From Ruminococcus sp. (GTDB lineage Bacteria > Bacillota > Clostridia > Lachnospirales > Lachnospiraceae), in contig JAMPIB010000003.1 in assembly GCA_023663085.1 (NCBI GenBank), forward strand, positions 62,001 to 126,000: a DNA stretch of 64,000 nt, given 5' to 3'. The position numbers and the translations under genes are program-made. Within the stretch, counting starts at the first letter, position 1. Each line of letters opens with the position of its first letter. Positions 53,716 to 63,768 of this stretch are shown one piece after another. The notes below the pieces were generated by a model that worked only from the letters and a program-made list of their open reading frames with translations, was not told the DNA's origin and did no database searches.

Positions 53716-54708
53716 TCATAAATCTATATATACGGCAATGTATTCATAAATAAATGAATAAACCTTTTTCCCGAGTGTATAATAATGAAAATTTAGTCCT
53801 TCAAGCCTCTCCCATACACTAATGTCCTCCGGCGTCACCAAGATAATATCGCCTATATCCAGTTCTCTTTCTATTTCATCTAATAAAATTAAGTGCTGAT
53901 CTTCTTTTTCATAAAATTCATTTGATACCACATAGCGTGCCATAACGTTGATATCTGAAAAATGTAAATATTTGTATAACTGCTTTCCCTTTTCTCCATT
54001 CCCATATATGTAAATCCTTTTCGCCTTCTTTAAGATCTTCGCAAAAGTCCTTGGACTACTGATTCTATTTGCATTAATATTTTTAATCTGAATCCCTAAT
54101 GCTTTACTCAATTCATAAGCAATATATTCATATCCGTTATCACTAAAATGAAACAGATCTATTAAGGGAAAATCTTTGTTATTATACATTTGACTATATA
54201 AGTCAACATAATTACACTTATATTTATAAGAAATTGCCTTCAATATACTATTTCTGCTCTGTATCTCGTCATTATGAGCTTCCTTATCTGATGTTCTTTC
54301 CGGAGTTCCCGATACCGTAATAATTTTACGAGACATTTTAGTTATTAATCTCAATATATCATCCAGTTTTCGATAGTAAGCTTCTTGCAAATCTGTATTT
54401 TCTTTTATTTTTAATGAATAACCATGATGCGATCCTAAGTTGAATATTATAAAACAATATTGGTATCCTACACTGTCAATAAAATGCTTGATTTCATTAA
54501 TCAAAGAAAGATCAAAAATGCTATATGACATTGCTAATAAATCAACCACATAACCTGCTTGTTCCACCATCCTATTTAAAACCGGCCTATAACCTCTTGC
54601 TACCGAATCACCAAGAATAAGAATTCTTTTTTTCTCCCTTTCATTCGCGCTCTCTATCCAATAATTTAGCCACTCTATTTTTTCTCTTTGTTCCACTGCA
54701 TTGTGCAT
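53716..54708 (-). CDS. SGNH hydrolase/acyltransferase with C-terminal Rossmann-like module
   Basis: From ATG 54708 (CTGGAG six bases before) the protein has 330 residues. The N-terminal domain has SGNH blocks: ILGDSVARGY with the catalytic Ser, FNLGSHHG, and the late Asp-His in DLFHFSDNGY. Such enzymes hydrolyse or transfer acyl groups on sugars. The C-terminal about 105 residues are the module (IYIYGNGEKGKQLY, YVVSNEFYEK). Likely role: O-acylation or deacylation of the glycan. Confidence 0.87.
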   Translation of the reverse strand: MHNAVEQREKIEWLNYWIESANEREKKRILILGDSVARGYRPVLNRMVEQAGYVVDLLAMSYSIFDLSLINEIKHFIDSVGYQYCFIIFNLGSHHGYSLKIKENTDLQEAYYRKLDDILRLITKMSRKIITVSGTPERTSDKEAHNDEIQSRNSILKAISYKYKCNYVDLYSQMYNNKDFPLIDLFHFSDNGYEYIAYELSKALGIQIKNINANRISSPRTFAKILKKAKRIYIYGNGEKGKQLYKYLHFSDINVMARYVVSNEFYEKEDQHLILLDEIERELDIGDIILVTPEDISVWERLEGLNFHYYTLGKKVYSFIYEYIAVYIDL

Positions 54709-54753
54709 CACATTCTCCAGTTCTCATTATTCCGAGGCTTTTTTGCTGCTCTT

Positions 54754-55629
54754 TTAGATTTTTATCCAATCCTCACACCAAATATCAGGTGTCGCGCTAT
54801 ATCCGCACCATTTTTTCGGAGCTATGACTATTTTATCCTCATTCTGATTTAACCATGCTCCCCACCAGCTAAAACTACTGTTGGCAATGATATTATGCCT
54901 GCATCTTGCCATCAAATACATGTCATACCAGTCTTCATAATAAGCAAACATTTTTTTATTACAATAAATGGCGTTCGGAACAAACAAATTCTCCGTTACC
55001 CACTTCAAGTCATCTGAAAAGAAAACAAATTTACTGTATTTTTCTTTATTTTGAAAATATTCTATCGCCTTTTCATAATAGCTTTTTGTGCATATACTAG
55101 CATAAATATCAGGATTTCGTAAATAATCCCCTCTTCTAACATGGACACTGACATATGATTCTTCTGATAACCTATCCCCAAATTCTTTCAATTCCTGGTT
55201 TATATGGGTAAATTTAAATTTAAGATTTAAGACATTTTGAATACTTTTAAAATATTTGTCCGTTTGCCAATAACCAACAAATACACAATTCTGCGTCAGA
55301 AAAACATTCGGCTGATAAACACCAGGTTCTTTTTCTACATCCTCTACCCAGAAAAATCTGTCAGAATAATTCTTGCAAAATTCTTCCTGCAAATTACCAG
55401 CTCTTATCTTTTTCCATTTCTCATCAATTTCATCGAACTCGACATCAGAAACATACGTCAACTCCAGATTGGGAAAAACATCTATTAAAGAAAAATGTCT
55501 GGCATCAGGATGTCTTCTATAGTACCCCAAACTCGCTCGTACATCTCGTCCTCTGTTTTTCAGCGCTTCCATAAAAGCATACTGAAACATCTGATTTCCC
55601 AAGCCGCCTGCAAATCTGACAATATCCAT
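54754..55629 (-). CDS. Alpha-1,2-fucosyltransferase family 11
   Basis: The 291-residue protein begins IVRFAGGLGNQMFQYAF and has VSVHVRRGDYLRNP and ANSSFSWWGAWLN, the diagnostic blocks of family GT11. These enzymes transfer fucose or related 6-deoxy sugars from a GDP donor, commonly in alpha-1,2 linkage. No GDP-fucose synthesis genes are in the window. AGAGGAAAG precedes the ATG. The protein has no module. Confidence 0.94.
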   Translation of the reverse strand: MDIVRFAGGLGNQMFQYAFMEALKNRGRDVRASLGYYRRHPDARHFSLIDVFPNLELTYVSDVEFDEIDEKWKKIRAGNLQEEFCKNYSDRFFWVEDVEKEPGVYQPNVFLTQNCVFVGYWQTDKYFKSIQNVLNLKFKFTHINQELKEFGDRLSEESYVSVHVRRGDYLRNPDIYASICTKSYYEKAIEYFQNKEKYSKFVFFSDDLKWVTENLFVPNAIYCNKKMFAYYEDWYDMYLMARCRHNIIANSSFSWWGAWLNQNEDKIVIAPKKWCGYSATPDIWCEDWIKI

Positions 55630-55644
55630 ACTGTTCTTTCCTCT

Positions 55645-57528
55645 CTATGCCATATATGTTGTGTACCATTGCTGAAATATGAAATATGGCCAGCATATTT
55701 GCGAGTAATTATTTCCGCTTCCTTTTCCGCCATCACCTTTTGCTAAGTAAGTTTCCAGGAATTGACTCGTTGCAACCGGATCAAATATTCCCTGTCGCAC
55801 TAAGAAGTTTCTATTTGACCAATCCAGTATCTGTTCTTTCATGATTCCCTGCATCCACTGTCCCATCGGAATTCCAAATCCTGCTTTTGGGCGATCCAAT
55901 AGTTTTTTAGGGACCATTTCGTATGCTATATCCTTTAATATCCTTTTTTGATTTCCTTTATTGTCTTTAAATTCCGGAGAAATTCGATAGGAATACTCAA
56001 TAACATTTTTATCTAATATCGGGCACCTACATTCCAAAGCATATTTCATAGAAGCTCTATCCACTTTCACCAATATATCATCAGGCAAATAGGTTTCTTG
56101 GTCTAATAGCATTCTTGTAATATCATACCTTTTCTCTCCATATTTAGATTCAATTCTATAGTAAAACTCATCACTCTGATCAAGGAGTAACCTATTAATA
56201 GTCCGCAAATATTGCGAAACCCCTGTTTGTGTTTTAATCTCTTTCTGTACCTCATCTGATGCGATTCTACGATATAGCGGCATTTTATACCACATCTCCA
56301 GTTCGTTAATGAAAGGGATTTTTCTCATTAACTGAATCATTCTCCCCGTCATTGCAAATTTCTGAGCCTTCTGAAGCTGCGTATATATATTATATCCTCC
56401 AAACAGTTCATCACCGCCATCACCAGATAAAACCACCGACACCTGTTTCTTTGCAAGTTCTGAAACAAGCATAGTCGCTATCCCTGATGAATCGGCAAAC
56501 GGTTCGTCAAAATATATCGGTATATCAGCTACCATCCTAAGCAGGTCATCTTCATTAAGATATAGTTCGTAATGCTCTGTTCCCAAATAATCTGCAATTT
56601 TTTTTGCATTATGTGCTTCATTAATATCCTCATTATGAAACCCGATACAAAACGTCTTGATCGGTTTATCAAATAATTGTGCGGCTAACGCACAAATCAC
56701 TGTCGAATCATAGCCTCCGCTCAATAACGCTCCTATCGGGACGTCTGCAACAAGCCTTTCGGAAACTGCCCTTTTTAAAATTTCTTTTAGCTCATACTTT
56801 GCCTGCCCATAATCTTCAATCATTTCTTTTGATGCTGATTGATACTGATCTGCAATATCCCAGTATTTCCATTTACAAATCTTCCCCTCTTTAATTTTGA
56901 GGATTCCTCCTGCTTCGAGCTTATATGTATTCTTAAAGATTGTATCCGGTGCGGAAATATATTGTTTATGCAGGTATCTGCCGATTACTTCCTTATTGAT
57001 GTCTTTCCTAAATGTCGGATATTCCATGATTGCCTTTAATTCCGAGGCAAATATAATCGTATTATCCTCATCTCTAAAATAATAAAACGGTTTTTTACCT
57101 ATTCTGTCGCGGATAAAATATACAGAATCATCTTCTCTATCAAGTAATGCAATAGAGAACATTCCGTTTAATCTATCAACAAAATCAATCCCCCATTGCA
57201 AATATGCCGCAATTATAATTTCCGTATCACATTGGGTCTGATACAAGTAATGGTCTATATCCTCTTTTATTTTTTTGAAATTATAAATTTCCCCGTTAAA
57301 TATCACTGTAATACGTCCATCCCGCGAATGCATCGGCTGATGTCCGTTAACTGATAAATCTAAAATAGATAACCTTCGCTGTGCAAATCCGATGGACCAA
57401 CCGCCTGATATGAGATAAACCTCTTCTCCATGATCATCCGGTCCTCTATGGCTCAGCTTATTATTCATTTTAATAAGCACATCCCTGTTTATGCTACTTT
57501 GTGAAATAACACCGCATATCCCGCACAT
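55645..57528 (-). CDS. asnB: Glutamine-dependent asparagine synthetase
   Basis: The 627-residue enzyme has an N-terminal glutaminase domain with the nucleophile Cys2 (MCGICGVIS) and FNGEIYNFK. A C-terminal synthetase follows with the ATP loop LLSGGYDSTVICAL and SGDGGDELFGG. It converts aspartate, ATP and glutamine to asparagine, or amidates a related carboxylate. Members in sugar loci may amidate uronic acids, which would fit here but is inference. GGGTGG precedes the ATG, and only 13 bases separate it from the upstream gene. Confidence 0.94.
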   Translation of the reverse strand: MCGICGVISQSSINRDVLIKMNNKLSHRGPDDHGEEVYLISGGWSIGFAQRRLSILDLSVNGHQPMHSRDGRITVIFNGEIYNFKKIKEDIDHYLYQTQCDTEIIIAAYLQWGIDFVDRLNGMFSIALLDREDDSVYFIRDRIGKKPFYYFRDEDNTIIFASELKAIMEYPTFRKDINKEVIGRYLHKQYISAPDTIFKNTYKLEAGGILKIKEGKICKWKYWDIADQYQSASKEMIEDYGQAKYELKEILKRAVSERLVADVPIGALLSGGYDSTVICALAAQLFDKPIKTFCIGFHNEDINEAHNAKKIADYLGTEHYELYLNEDDLLRMVADIPIYFDEPFADSSGIATMLVSELAKKQVSVVLSGDGGDELFGGYNIYTQLQKAQKFAMTGRMIQLMRKIPFINELEMWYKMPLYRRIASDEVQKEIKTQTGVSQYLRTINRLLLDQSDEFYYRIESKYGEKRYDITRMLLDQETYLPDDILVKVDRASMKYALECRCPILDKNVIEYSYRISPEFKDNKGNQKRILKDIAYEMVPKKLLDRPKAGFGIPMGQWMQGIMKEQILDWSNRNFLVRQGIFDPVATSQFLETYLAKGDGGKGSGNNYSQICWPYFIFQQWYTTYMA

Positions 57529-57541
57529 TTCTTATCCACCC

Positions 57542-59137
57542 TTATACCTTAAGAATTGCAGCTACTTTATTTTGCACATCATACTGTGCATTTGCGTTTA
57601 AGTGCCAAGGATAACATCCGTATCTCATTCCCTGATCCGTAAAGTAATACTTTGTATCCAATTCAATAATATTGATACCTTTCAGATTGCTTTCGAAATA
57701 ATCATAATAGCTATTCAATATAACATTAACTTTTTTTATTTCCGCTAAATTTTCATATTCATGTTCTCTGCCATATTCACCATATTCTTCTGTCAAAAAA
57801 AATTTAACTAAAAAAATATGTTGAGGATACACAGTTTCCCGCAAAAGTTTGATAAACCAATCACAACTGTCTTTCCATTTTTGCATGCATTCTTCGGAAT
57901 TCCTCTTCAAAATTTTCACATTATCCATAGAGATACCCTTTTCCTTTAATGCATCACTGTATGTAAGATATCTTTGATCTCCAAAATCTAAAATATCATA
58001 CCGTTCCTCCATAAAATCGATCAAAATGTAATCTATGTCTCTATTTATCAAAGCTTCTTTCAATTTTTTACTGCATTCCGCTTCTATCATTTTTTCTCTG
58101 TAAGTCTCTGCATTTTCTATGGAAAAATCCACACAGTTTGACATAACGGAAATAATACTGGAATGCTGGTATTTATAATCCTGAATGCGGTCATTATAAT
58201 GTACTTTACTAAGTACTCTCTGCAGATCATAACCGCCTAACGCTGCTATTTTATTATTGAAGAAAGTATCTTGCACTTGAAATTCCTCTTTGAAAAAGGT
58301 CTTTATGGCGGCATTATACTCTTTCCTTGATATAGTATTCTTACTCTGCATAAATCTGTCCATGCTGGTATTTAGTTGTCCAATACATACTTGCAACAAA
58401 TCATCTCTGTATTCATCAAACAAATTTCTTCTTTTATATTCCTCCATGAGATGCTTTAGCGGCGCCAGGATACTGCCCTCTCCCATAACTTTTTGCGTTG
58501 TATTATCCGCCCGGTCTTCTCGATAATAATACAAACATTCATGACAAACTCCTGCCCTTTGGGCATATATAAATATCAAACCTAATACTGCCAGATCCTG
58601 GTGTGGCCCCGCAGGCATTCTAATCGCATGCTCTGTCCATAATCTCTTTTTATATAATCCTGTCCAAATTGTAATTGCCTGTACACTGCCTATCATTTTA
58701 TGTACGTCAAATCGCTGCGAGGAATAATATTCATTATTATTTACAGCTGTTTTCCCGTTTTTCCCTGCCCGGTAATAATCGCATCTCACAAAATCCTGAT
58801 CACCGTCCCGTGCACACCTATAAAGTTTTTCAATAAACATACTGTCAATCCAGTCATCAGAATCTACAAACGCAATGTATTCCCCTCTGGCCATTTGGAT
58901 TCCCAAATTTCTGGTTGGTCCTAACGTTTCATTTTTCTTACGGACATATAGAATCCGCTCATCTTTCTTGGCCCAGTTTAAACATATTTCTTCTGAGCAA
59001 TCATTTGAACCATCATTAATTAATAGGATTTCTAAATTAGTATATGTTTGATCGATAATAGATTTGATACAATCATCCACATATTGTTCAACGTTATAAA
59101 CAGGTACAATAATACTGATTAAATGTTTTCCCTGCAT
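57542..59137 (-). CDS. Family 2 glycosyltransferase with DUF6270-like C-terminus
   Basis: The 531-residue protein starts with a GT-A domain (ISIIVPVYNVEQYV, LINDGSNDCS, VDSDDWIDSMFI). From about residue 315 to the end there is a second domain. YKYQHSSIISVMS, YILIDFMEERYDI and a late tyrosine/tryptophan-rich YPWHLN resemble the DUF6270 SGNH-like proteins of surface-polysaccharide loci, by eye only. It would couple sugar addition with acyl or phosphate-group chemistry. ATG 59137 is used; 59158 is also possible. The Rossmann-like module is absent. Confidence 0.82.
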   Translation of the reverse strand: MQGKHLISIIVPVYNVEQYVDDCIKSIIDQTYTNLEILLINDGSNDCSEEICLNWAKKDERILYVRKKNETLGPTRNLGIQMARGEYIAFVDSDDWIDSMFIEKLYRCARDGDQDFVRCDYYRAGKNGKTAVNNNEYYSSQRFDVHKMIGSVQAITIWTGLYKKRLWTEHAIRMPAGPHQDLAVLGLIFIYAQRAGVCHECLYYYREDRADNTTQKVMGEGSILAPLKHLMEEYKRRNLFDEYRDDLLQVCIGQLNTSMDRFMQSKNTISRKEYNAAIKTFFKEEFQVQDTFFNNKIAALGGYDLQRVLSKVHYNDRIQDYKYQHSSIISVMSNCVDFSIENAETYREKMIEAECSKKLKEALINRDIDYILIDFMEERYDILDFGDQRYLTYSDALKEKGISMDNVKILKRNSEECMQKWKDSCDWFIKLLRETVYPQHIFLVKFFLTEEYGEYGREHEYENLAEIKKVNVILNSYYDYFESNLKGINIIELDTKYYFTDQGMRYGCYPWHLNANAQYDVQNKVAAILKV

Positions 59138-59169
59138 TTCATCTGACGCCCCTTGCATAATTTGATTCG

Positions 59170-60132
59170 TTATCCTTTATATGCCGACACCATATAACCA
59201 AAGCACAATACATCTTCAGATCCGTTATTATACCCCGATAATTTCGACATCAGCTTTATGCTTTCTGACAACGCCGCGGTTTCTTCTCTGCTCAACTCAA
59301 GATCACAATAGTTTTTTACCATCTCGTTTACTCTATATAGCTCTTGCCCGATCCAAGCAAAATAATTACCATACGGCACGATCTCTTCGACTGTAAATCC
59401 ATAATCTTTTAAGTTCTCTAAATACCAAAATTCACTGAAACCATTAGAGAAATAATATGGCGCCATGTGCGTCAGACTGCAGAACGGTGCTGTCAAGAGC
59501 ATCTTCCCGCCGGATTTTATAATGCGCGCAAATTCTTTCAACGCCAAAATCGGATCTTTTAAGTGCTCCAGCACTTCTGTACATAACACGACGTCTACTG
59601 ATCCGTCCTCTAACGGCATATCAATAATATCACAAGTAATTGCCACCCTTGTCGTATCCCATTTATCAGGCGTCAGTCCTTTATTCATTTTATCAGGAAC
59701 ATACTTTCCGAAATCCTGTGCTATATAATGGAATCGCTCACAATACGGAGCATACTGCATTTCCCCGGCTCCGGCATCGAGCAATGTAATTCCAGCCGGT
59801 AGTTTTGCCAGTTTTCTTTTAATCCAATTAGTACGTATTTCCTCATTTTCAAACGCTCCCCATACATCATTCGCAGAAATAATAATATCCTCTCGATTCT
59901 GTACCGTTTCTAAAAGCTCGCTTTTTATTTCTCTGAAATTCTTTTTGCTTGTAACATATATGTAGTCGAAATCTTTTTTACCGATTTCTTCAGGTGCCAC
60001 ATAAGAATCATGATCTCTTTTCTGTTTATCACTATATCCTACAACGTCAAATTCATTCTCAATTAAGCTCTTTTGATTTTCATATGCCTTTCCCAATCCA
60101 TATACAATTACCTTTTTCCTGCCGTTTTTCAT
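59170..60132 (-). CDS. SAM methyltransferase with N-terminal Rossmann-like module
   Basis: The 320-residue protein has the module at about 1-100 (VIVYGLGKAYENQ, VVGYSDKQ, YIYVTSKKNFREI). A class I methyltransferase follows with LLDAGAGEMQYAP as the SAM loop and VVLCTEVLEHLKDP, FARIIKSGGKMLLT. This is the form that methylates small polar substrates or sugars. GGGGAAA precedes the ATG. Exact substrate is unknown. Confidence 0.9.
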   Translation of the reverse strand: MKNGRKKVIVYGLGKAYENQKSLIENEFDVVGYSDKQKRDHDSYVAPEEIGKKDFDYIYVTSKKNFREIKSELLETVQNREDIIISANDVWGAFENEEIRTNWIKRKLAKLPAGITLLDAGAGEMQYAPYCERFHYIAQDFGKYVPDKMNKGLTPDKWDTTRVAITCDIIDMPLEDGSVDVVLCTEVLEHLKDPILALKEFARIIKSGGKMLLTAPFCSLTHMAPYYFSNGFSEFWYLENLKDYGFTVEEIVPYGNYFAWIGQELYRVNEMVKNYCDLELSREETAALSESIKLMSKLSGYNNGSEDVLCFGYMVSAYKG

Positions 60133-60161
60133 TTGATTTCCCCATATTCTAAAATAATATT

Positions 60162-61355
60162 TCAGGCAAGAATATCTTCGATTGATAAACTTGCTTTTTC
60201 TATCAGATCCATGTCGGCTATCTTTATTTTTTCCCTGGATATTCCCATATCGTCAGCCTGCCTGGACATTTCCTCCTTAAGTCCCTCTTTTAAAGCTGCT
60301 ATAAGAATAAAGTCAAAATCAATCTCTCTAAGTATAGTAATCGGTTGGATATTCTCGTTTACATTTTTATCCACCCATACCACGAACGTATAATCCTGCG
60401 TATTATTAAGGTATCTGACAACTTCACTCCCAAATCTGCCCGCTCCATATACCGCTACTTTCGAGCCTCTCATAACGCCGCTATATGGAAACAGAAATTT
60501 TCCGTTCTGAAAAACTTCTATATTTTTAAAAAGCAAATAATAAACCATCATATGCTTCAGCTGAAATAATAGGTTTTCTTTCAAATGTAAATGTTGTGAA
60601 AAACATTTTTTTAAATAGGAAAACAGTACCTTATAACGTTCTAATTCTTGTTTATCACTTATTCCCATAACAGAATCATTTCTGATCTGATAATGGTAAA
60701 AGCATTCCTCTATAATTATTATTTTTTGAATTTCAAGTAAAGCCGGATATAAGCAGGCCGGATCCTCTCCCATCCTGATCTCATTAGGCACCTTTAATTG
60801 ATTCCGGCGTAAAAGCTCTGTTTTATAAATTTTACTGACAACACTGCTTTGAACTCCCCAGCTGTAAAAATGTCCCGTATATATCATTTTTTTATGTAAT
60901 TCCGTGAGTCCTTCTCCACAATAAACTCCGGGAGGTAATGCACTCGTTTGATATCCGATACACTTTGCATTAATATCCTGCTTTAATCCACATGCGATAA
61001 TATCAGCATCCCCAATCCTATCCATCATAGTCTTATACATATCGGGTTCAATCCAGTCATCACTATCCACATATGCAGCATATTGTCCGGCAGCTATTTT
61101 AACTCCTGCTTTTCTGGCTGCAACAGCCCCTCTCATCTTTTCATAGATCACCTTAATACGACTATCACACTTTTGGTATCTTTCACATACGTTGTTTGAA
61201 TGATCTGTAGAGCCGTTATTTACCAATATTATTTCCAAATTTGAATATGTCTGCTGCCTAATACTCTCAATGCACTTTGGTAAAAAAATTTCTGTATTAT
61301 AAAATGGTACAATGACGGAAAGTAATGGTCCGGAAACAATATTTCTTTTTGCCAT
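60162..61355 (-). CDS. Family 2 glycosyltransferase with C-terminal Rossmann-like module
   Basis: From ATG 61355 (AGGAG eight bases before) the protein has 397 residues. The GT-A core has LSVIVPFYNTEIFL, LVNNGSTDHS and YVDSDDWIEPDMY. A helical region follows, then the module (KVAVYGAGRFGSEVVRY, VVWVDKNVNE, FILIAALKEGL). The longer start at 61406 would overlap the radical SAM gene and adds unlikely residues. Donor unknown. Confidence 0.91.
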   Translation of the reverse strand: MAKRNIVSGPLLSVIVPFYNTEIFLPKCIESIRQQTYSNLEIILVNNGSTDHSNNVCERYQKCDSRIKVIYEKMRGAVAARKAGVKIAAGQYAAYVDSDDWIEPDMYKTMMDRIGDADIIACGLKQDINAKCIGYQTSALPPGVYCGEGLTELHKKMIYTGHFYSWGVQSSVVSKIYKTELLRRNQLKVPNEIRMGEDPACLYPALLEIQKIIIIEECFYHYQIRNDSVMGISDKQELERYKVLFSYLKKCFSQHLHLKENLLFQLKHMMVYYLLFKNIEVFQNGKFLFPYSGVMRGSKVAVYGAGRFGSEVVRYLNNTQDYTFVVWVDKNVNENIQPITILREIDFDFILIAALKEGLKEEMSRQADDMGISREKIKIADMDLIEKASLSIEDILA

Positions 61356-61369
61356 CTGCATTTCTCCTT

Positions 61370-62575
61370 TTAATTTACTTCCCTGGCGAAAGAACAATTT
61401 CTGCACAAAAGGTCTATATGCTCATTTCCTTTCAATGCTTCAAATACGTTTTCTGCTGCTCTCCCTTTTCTGATTTCCTCATATGTCTGCTCGCGTAAAT
61501 TTCCTAATATGTGCTTCATACCATAATCCATACAGCATAATAACAGGGTTCCGTCCGGCAGTAATATATTATGGTCTAACGCCTGTCCACACTGACTGCA
61601 TGACAGTTTTCCCTGAAGTTTTCGCTTATGTAATAAATTATCATCATCTAAGTTACCAGCTCTGTCATGAAGTGCGGTTGCTATTTCATACCTTTGTTTA
61701 CATAATTCTTTTACCCGAAAATGTGGTTCTCCCTGTGCATTACACATATTCACGAACCATTTTCCATCCTTTCTTCTATGGTTTAACGCTTTTTCAAGTA
61801 ATTCAAAATATTCTTCTGAAACCGGAATAGAAGCATACCCGTTTTCATCCGGTACATGAATATTCACAAATCCCATTGGAATATCCCATATTCGTTCCAG
61901 CTCTTCCATAGAAATTTCTGACAATGTTGTATACAGATCAACATGAATTTCCGCCTTATATGCCATAATGATCATATCCGCGCAAGCAGGGTTTAAAAAA
62001 GGTTCCGCCATACCGCAAAACATCATATTGCATTGGGGAGGAAGATGTTTTAAACATGTCGTAAATGTTTCCATTGACATTATCCGGTCTCTTTGCACAT
62101 TATCCTTATAATAATTTTTAATTAATAATTTCTGCGGACAATATCTGCAGTTAATTTTGCATCCGACTACTGTTGTAATATCAATTGTGGGCATGCTGTA
62201 AAATTCTTCTTCTAATTTTCTGTTATCCAAATATTCACATGCACAGACAATTCGCTCTTCTTCACAATTTCTTTCTTTTAGCAGTTTCAAAATTTCAAGC
62301 GTATTGTATCGTCCCGCACTGATTATAATTCCTCCCTGCATGAAATCAATCTGATCAACAGACTCTATCTTTAGATCAAAAATTTGTTTATTACACTGTT
62401 CCTTATGCGTCACTATAAAACCGCAAACAGCAATCTGATTTTTTTGAAGAAGGTGGTATGTCCGCTCACCATACTGCCCTGTTCCATATAAATAGATCTT
62501 TCCGTATTCCTGTTGTAGTTGCTTCACCCGCTCTATAAAATTCATTTTATCTATACCTGAAAATAGTATTGGCAT
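61370..62575 (-). CDS. Radical SAM/SPASM protein with N-terminal Rossmann-like module
   Basis: The 401-residue protein has the module at about 20-120 (IYLYGTGQYGERTYHL, CGFIVTHKE, GIIISAGRYN). A radical SAM domain follows with the cluster-binding CKINCRYC (CxxxCxxC) and a C-terminal SPASM-like cysteine set (CSQCG, LLCCMDYG, LCRNCS). Such enzymes use a 4Fe-4S cluster and SAM for radical chemistry on peptides or sugars. Being in a glycan cluster, a sugar epimerisation or dehydration is plausible but unproven. AGAGGG precedes ATG 62575. It is closely related to the partial gene at the right edge. Confidence 0.9.
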   Translation of the reverse strand: MPILFSGIDKMNFIERVKQLQQEYGKIYLYGTGQYGERTYHLLQKNQIAVCGFIVTHKEQCNKQIFDLKIESVDQIDFMQGGIIISAGRYNTLEILKLLKERNCEEERIVCACEYLDNRKLEEEFYSMPTIDITTVVGCKINCRYCPQKLLIKNYYKDNVQRDRIMSMETFTTCLKHLPPQCNMMFCGMAEPFLNPACADMIIMAYKAEIHVDLYTTLSEISMEELERIWDIPMGFVNIHVPDENGYASIPVSEEYFELLEKALNHRRKDGKWFVNMCNAQGEPHFRVKELCKQRYEIATALHDRAGNLDDDNLLHKRKLQGKLSCSQCGQALDHNILLPDGTLLLCCMDYGMKHILGNLREQTYEEIRKGRAAENVFEALKGNEHIDLLCRNCSFAREVN

Positions 62576-62592
62576 ACATATGCCCTCTTCTA

Positions 62593-63759
62593 CTATTTGT
62601 ATATCCTTTCCATCTGTTCACCCATTCTTACAAATCTCTTATTGTCTGAACCGAAACCTCGGCAATATTGACACAAACTTATATATCCCTTCTCAGTTTC
62701 ACCCAAACAATATTTTAAGATCCGCTCCTTATCTGCCATACTTCCTAATAATTCGGATAAATTAACAAAGTCGTCTTCCTTCAGTTCATATAAACCGCTT
62801 TTTTCTGCAAAAAATAAGGTTCCGCAATAATAAAACTTCTGGTCATTTAAAGCATGGCATCCTGTAGAACAATGCAGCATATGTGCCTTTAACTCCTGCC
62901 TGTCTTTCCACTCACAGTCGATATCATTCGGAAATCCCAGATCAACCCACGGAAATTTATTGATAATATATTCAATTCCCGCACTTTGATACGTTTTAAC
63001 TGCCTGCTCAAATTTTTCCTGATAGGGAACGGTTTCCGTATAATCACTAAGCCGTACATCAACGTGGCACTGTTTTAAAATATCCAGTGTATGCTCGTCC
63101 GGTATTATGCTTCCGTTTGATATGATCTGAATGCAGCCGATCCGCTCTCCAAATTTTTTATAAACTGTCTCGATTATCTTCCCCAAATCCTTATTTAGAA
63201 GAGGCTCCCCACCTACCAGATAATAACTTGCAAGATAATCTACTCCGCCATGGAATAATGCCGCTAAGTCCGAAATAATTGTCTCTGCAGCGTAAGTATA
63301 CTGTTCTTTGAAATACGGCATTAAGGAAACGCAATGTCTACAGTTAAATGTGCATCCCGACGTTACAGATGCAGTCACTTGAGATAGACATACCATATTT
63401 TTGTTGTTCCAATACCATTCTGCAAAAAAAACTTCTATTCTGCAGAAATCCTGATATTCTCTCAACTGTATGCTTTCTAAATCCCGCTTTATACTCTCAT
63501 ATGCAAATTCCGCTGTTGCTACTATGATCTTATACTGCCCCAATTCATGTCTCACCTGCTGAAAATTTTTAACTTCGTAATCTGGCGTTTTTGCATTTTC
63601 TTGAATGTTGGGGTTATTATCAATAATATATTTTATATGAAAATCCTGAGACAATTTTTTAATGTTTCGTTGTGCTACACGTCCGAATCCATAAATAACA
63701 ATCTCCGTTATTCCCGACCAATCTTCTGACAGCCTGTTCAGTACAGCTCCCTTTGCCAT
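62593..63759 (-). CDS. Radical SAM protein with N-terminal Rossmann-like module
   Basis: The 388-residue protein has the module at about 15-125 (IVIYGFGRVAQRN, YIIDNNPNI, IIVATAEFAYES) and a radical SAM domain with SGCTFNCRHC, then GGEPLLNKDLG typical of the fold. The C-terminal cysteines (CSTGCHAL, YCGTL, CQYCRG) suggest a SPASM-like auxiliary cluster. It is a more distant relative of the two flanking radical SAM genes. AGGAGGG precedes the ATG. Confidence 0.89.
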   Translation of the reverse strand: MAKGAVLNRLSEDWSGITEIVIYGFGRVAQRNIKKLSQDFHIKYIIDNNPNIQENAKTPDYEVKNFQQVRHELGQYKIIVATAEFAYESIKRDLESIQLREYQDFCRIEVFFAEWYWNNKNMVCLSQVTASVTSGCTFNCRHCVSLMPYFKEQYTYAAETIISDLAALFHGGVDYLASYYLVGGEPLLNKDLGKIIETVYKKFGERIGCIQIISNGSIIPDEHTLDILKQCHVDVRLSDYTETVPYQEKFEQAVKTYQSAGIEYIINKFPWVDLGFPNDIDCEWKDRQELKAHMLHCSTGCHALNDQKFYYCGTLFFAEKSGLYELKEDDFVNLSELLGSMADKERILKYCLGETEKGYISLCQYCRGFGSDNKRFVRMGEQMERIYK

Positions 63760-63768
63760 ATTTCCCTC

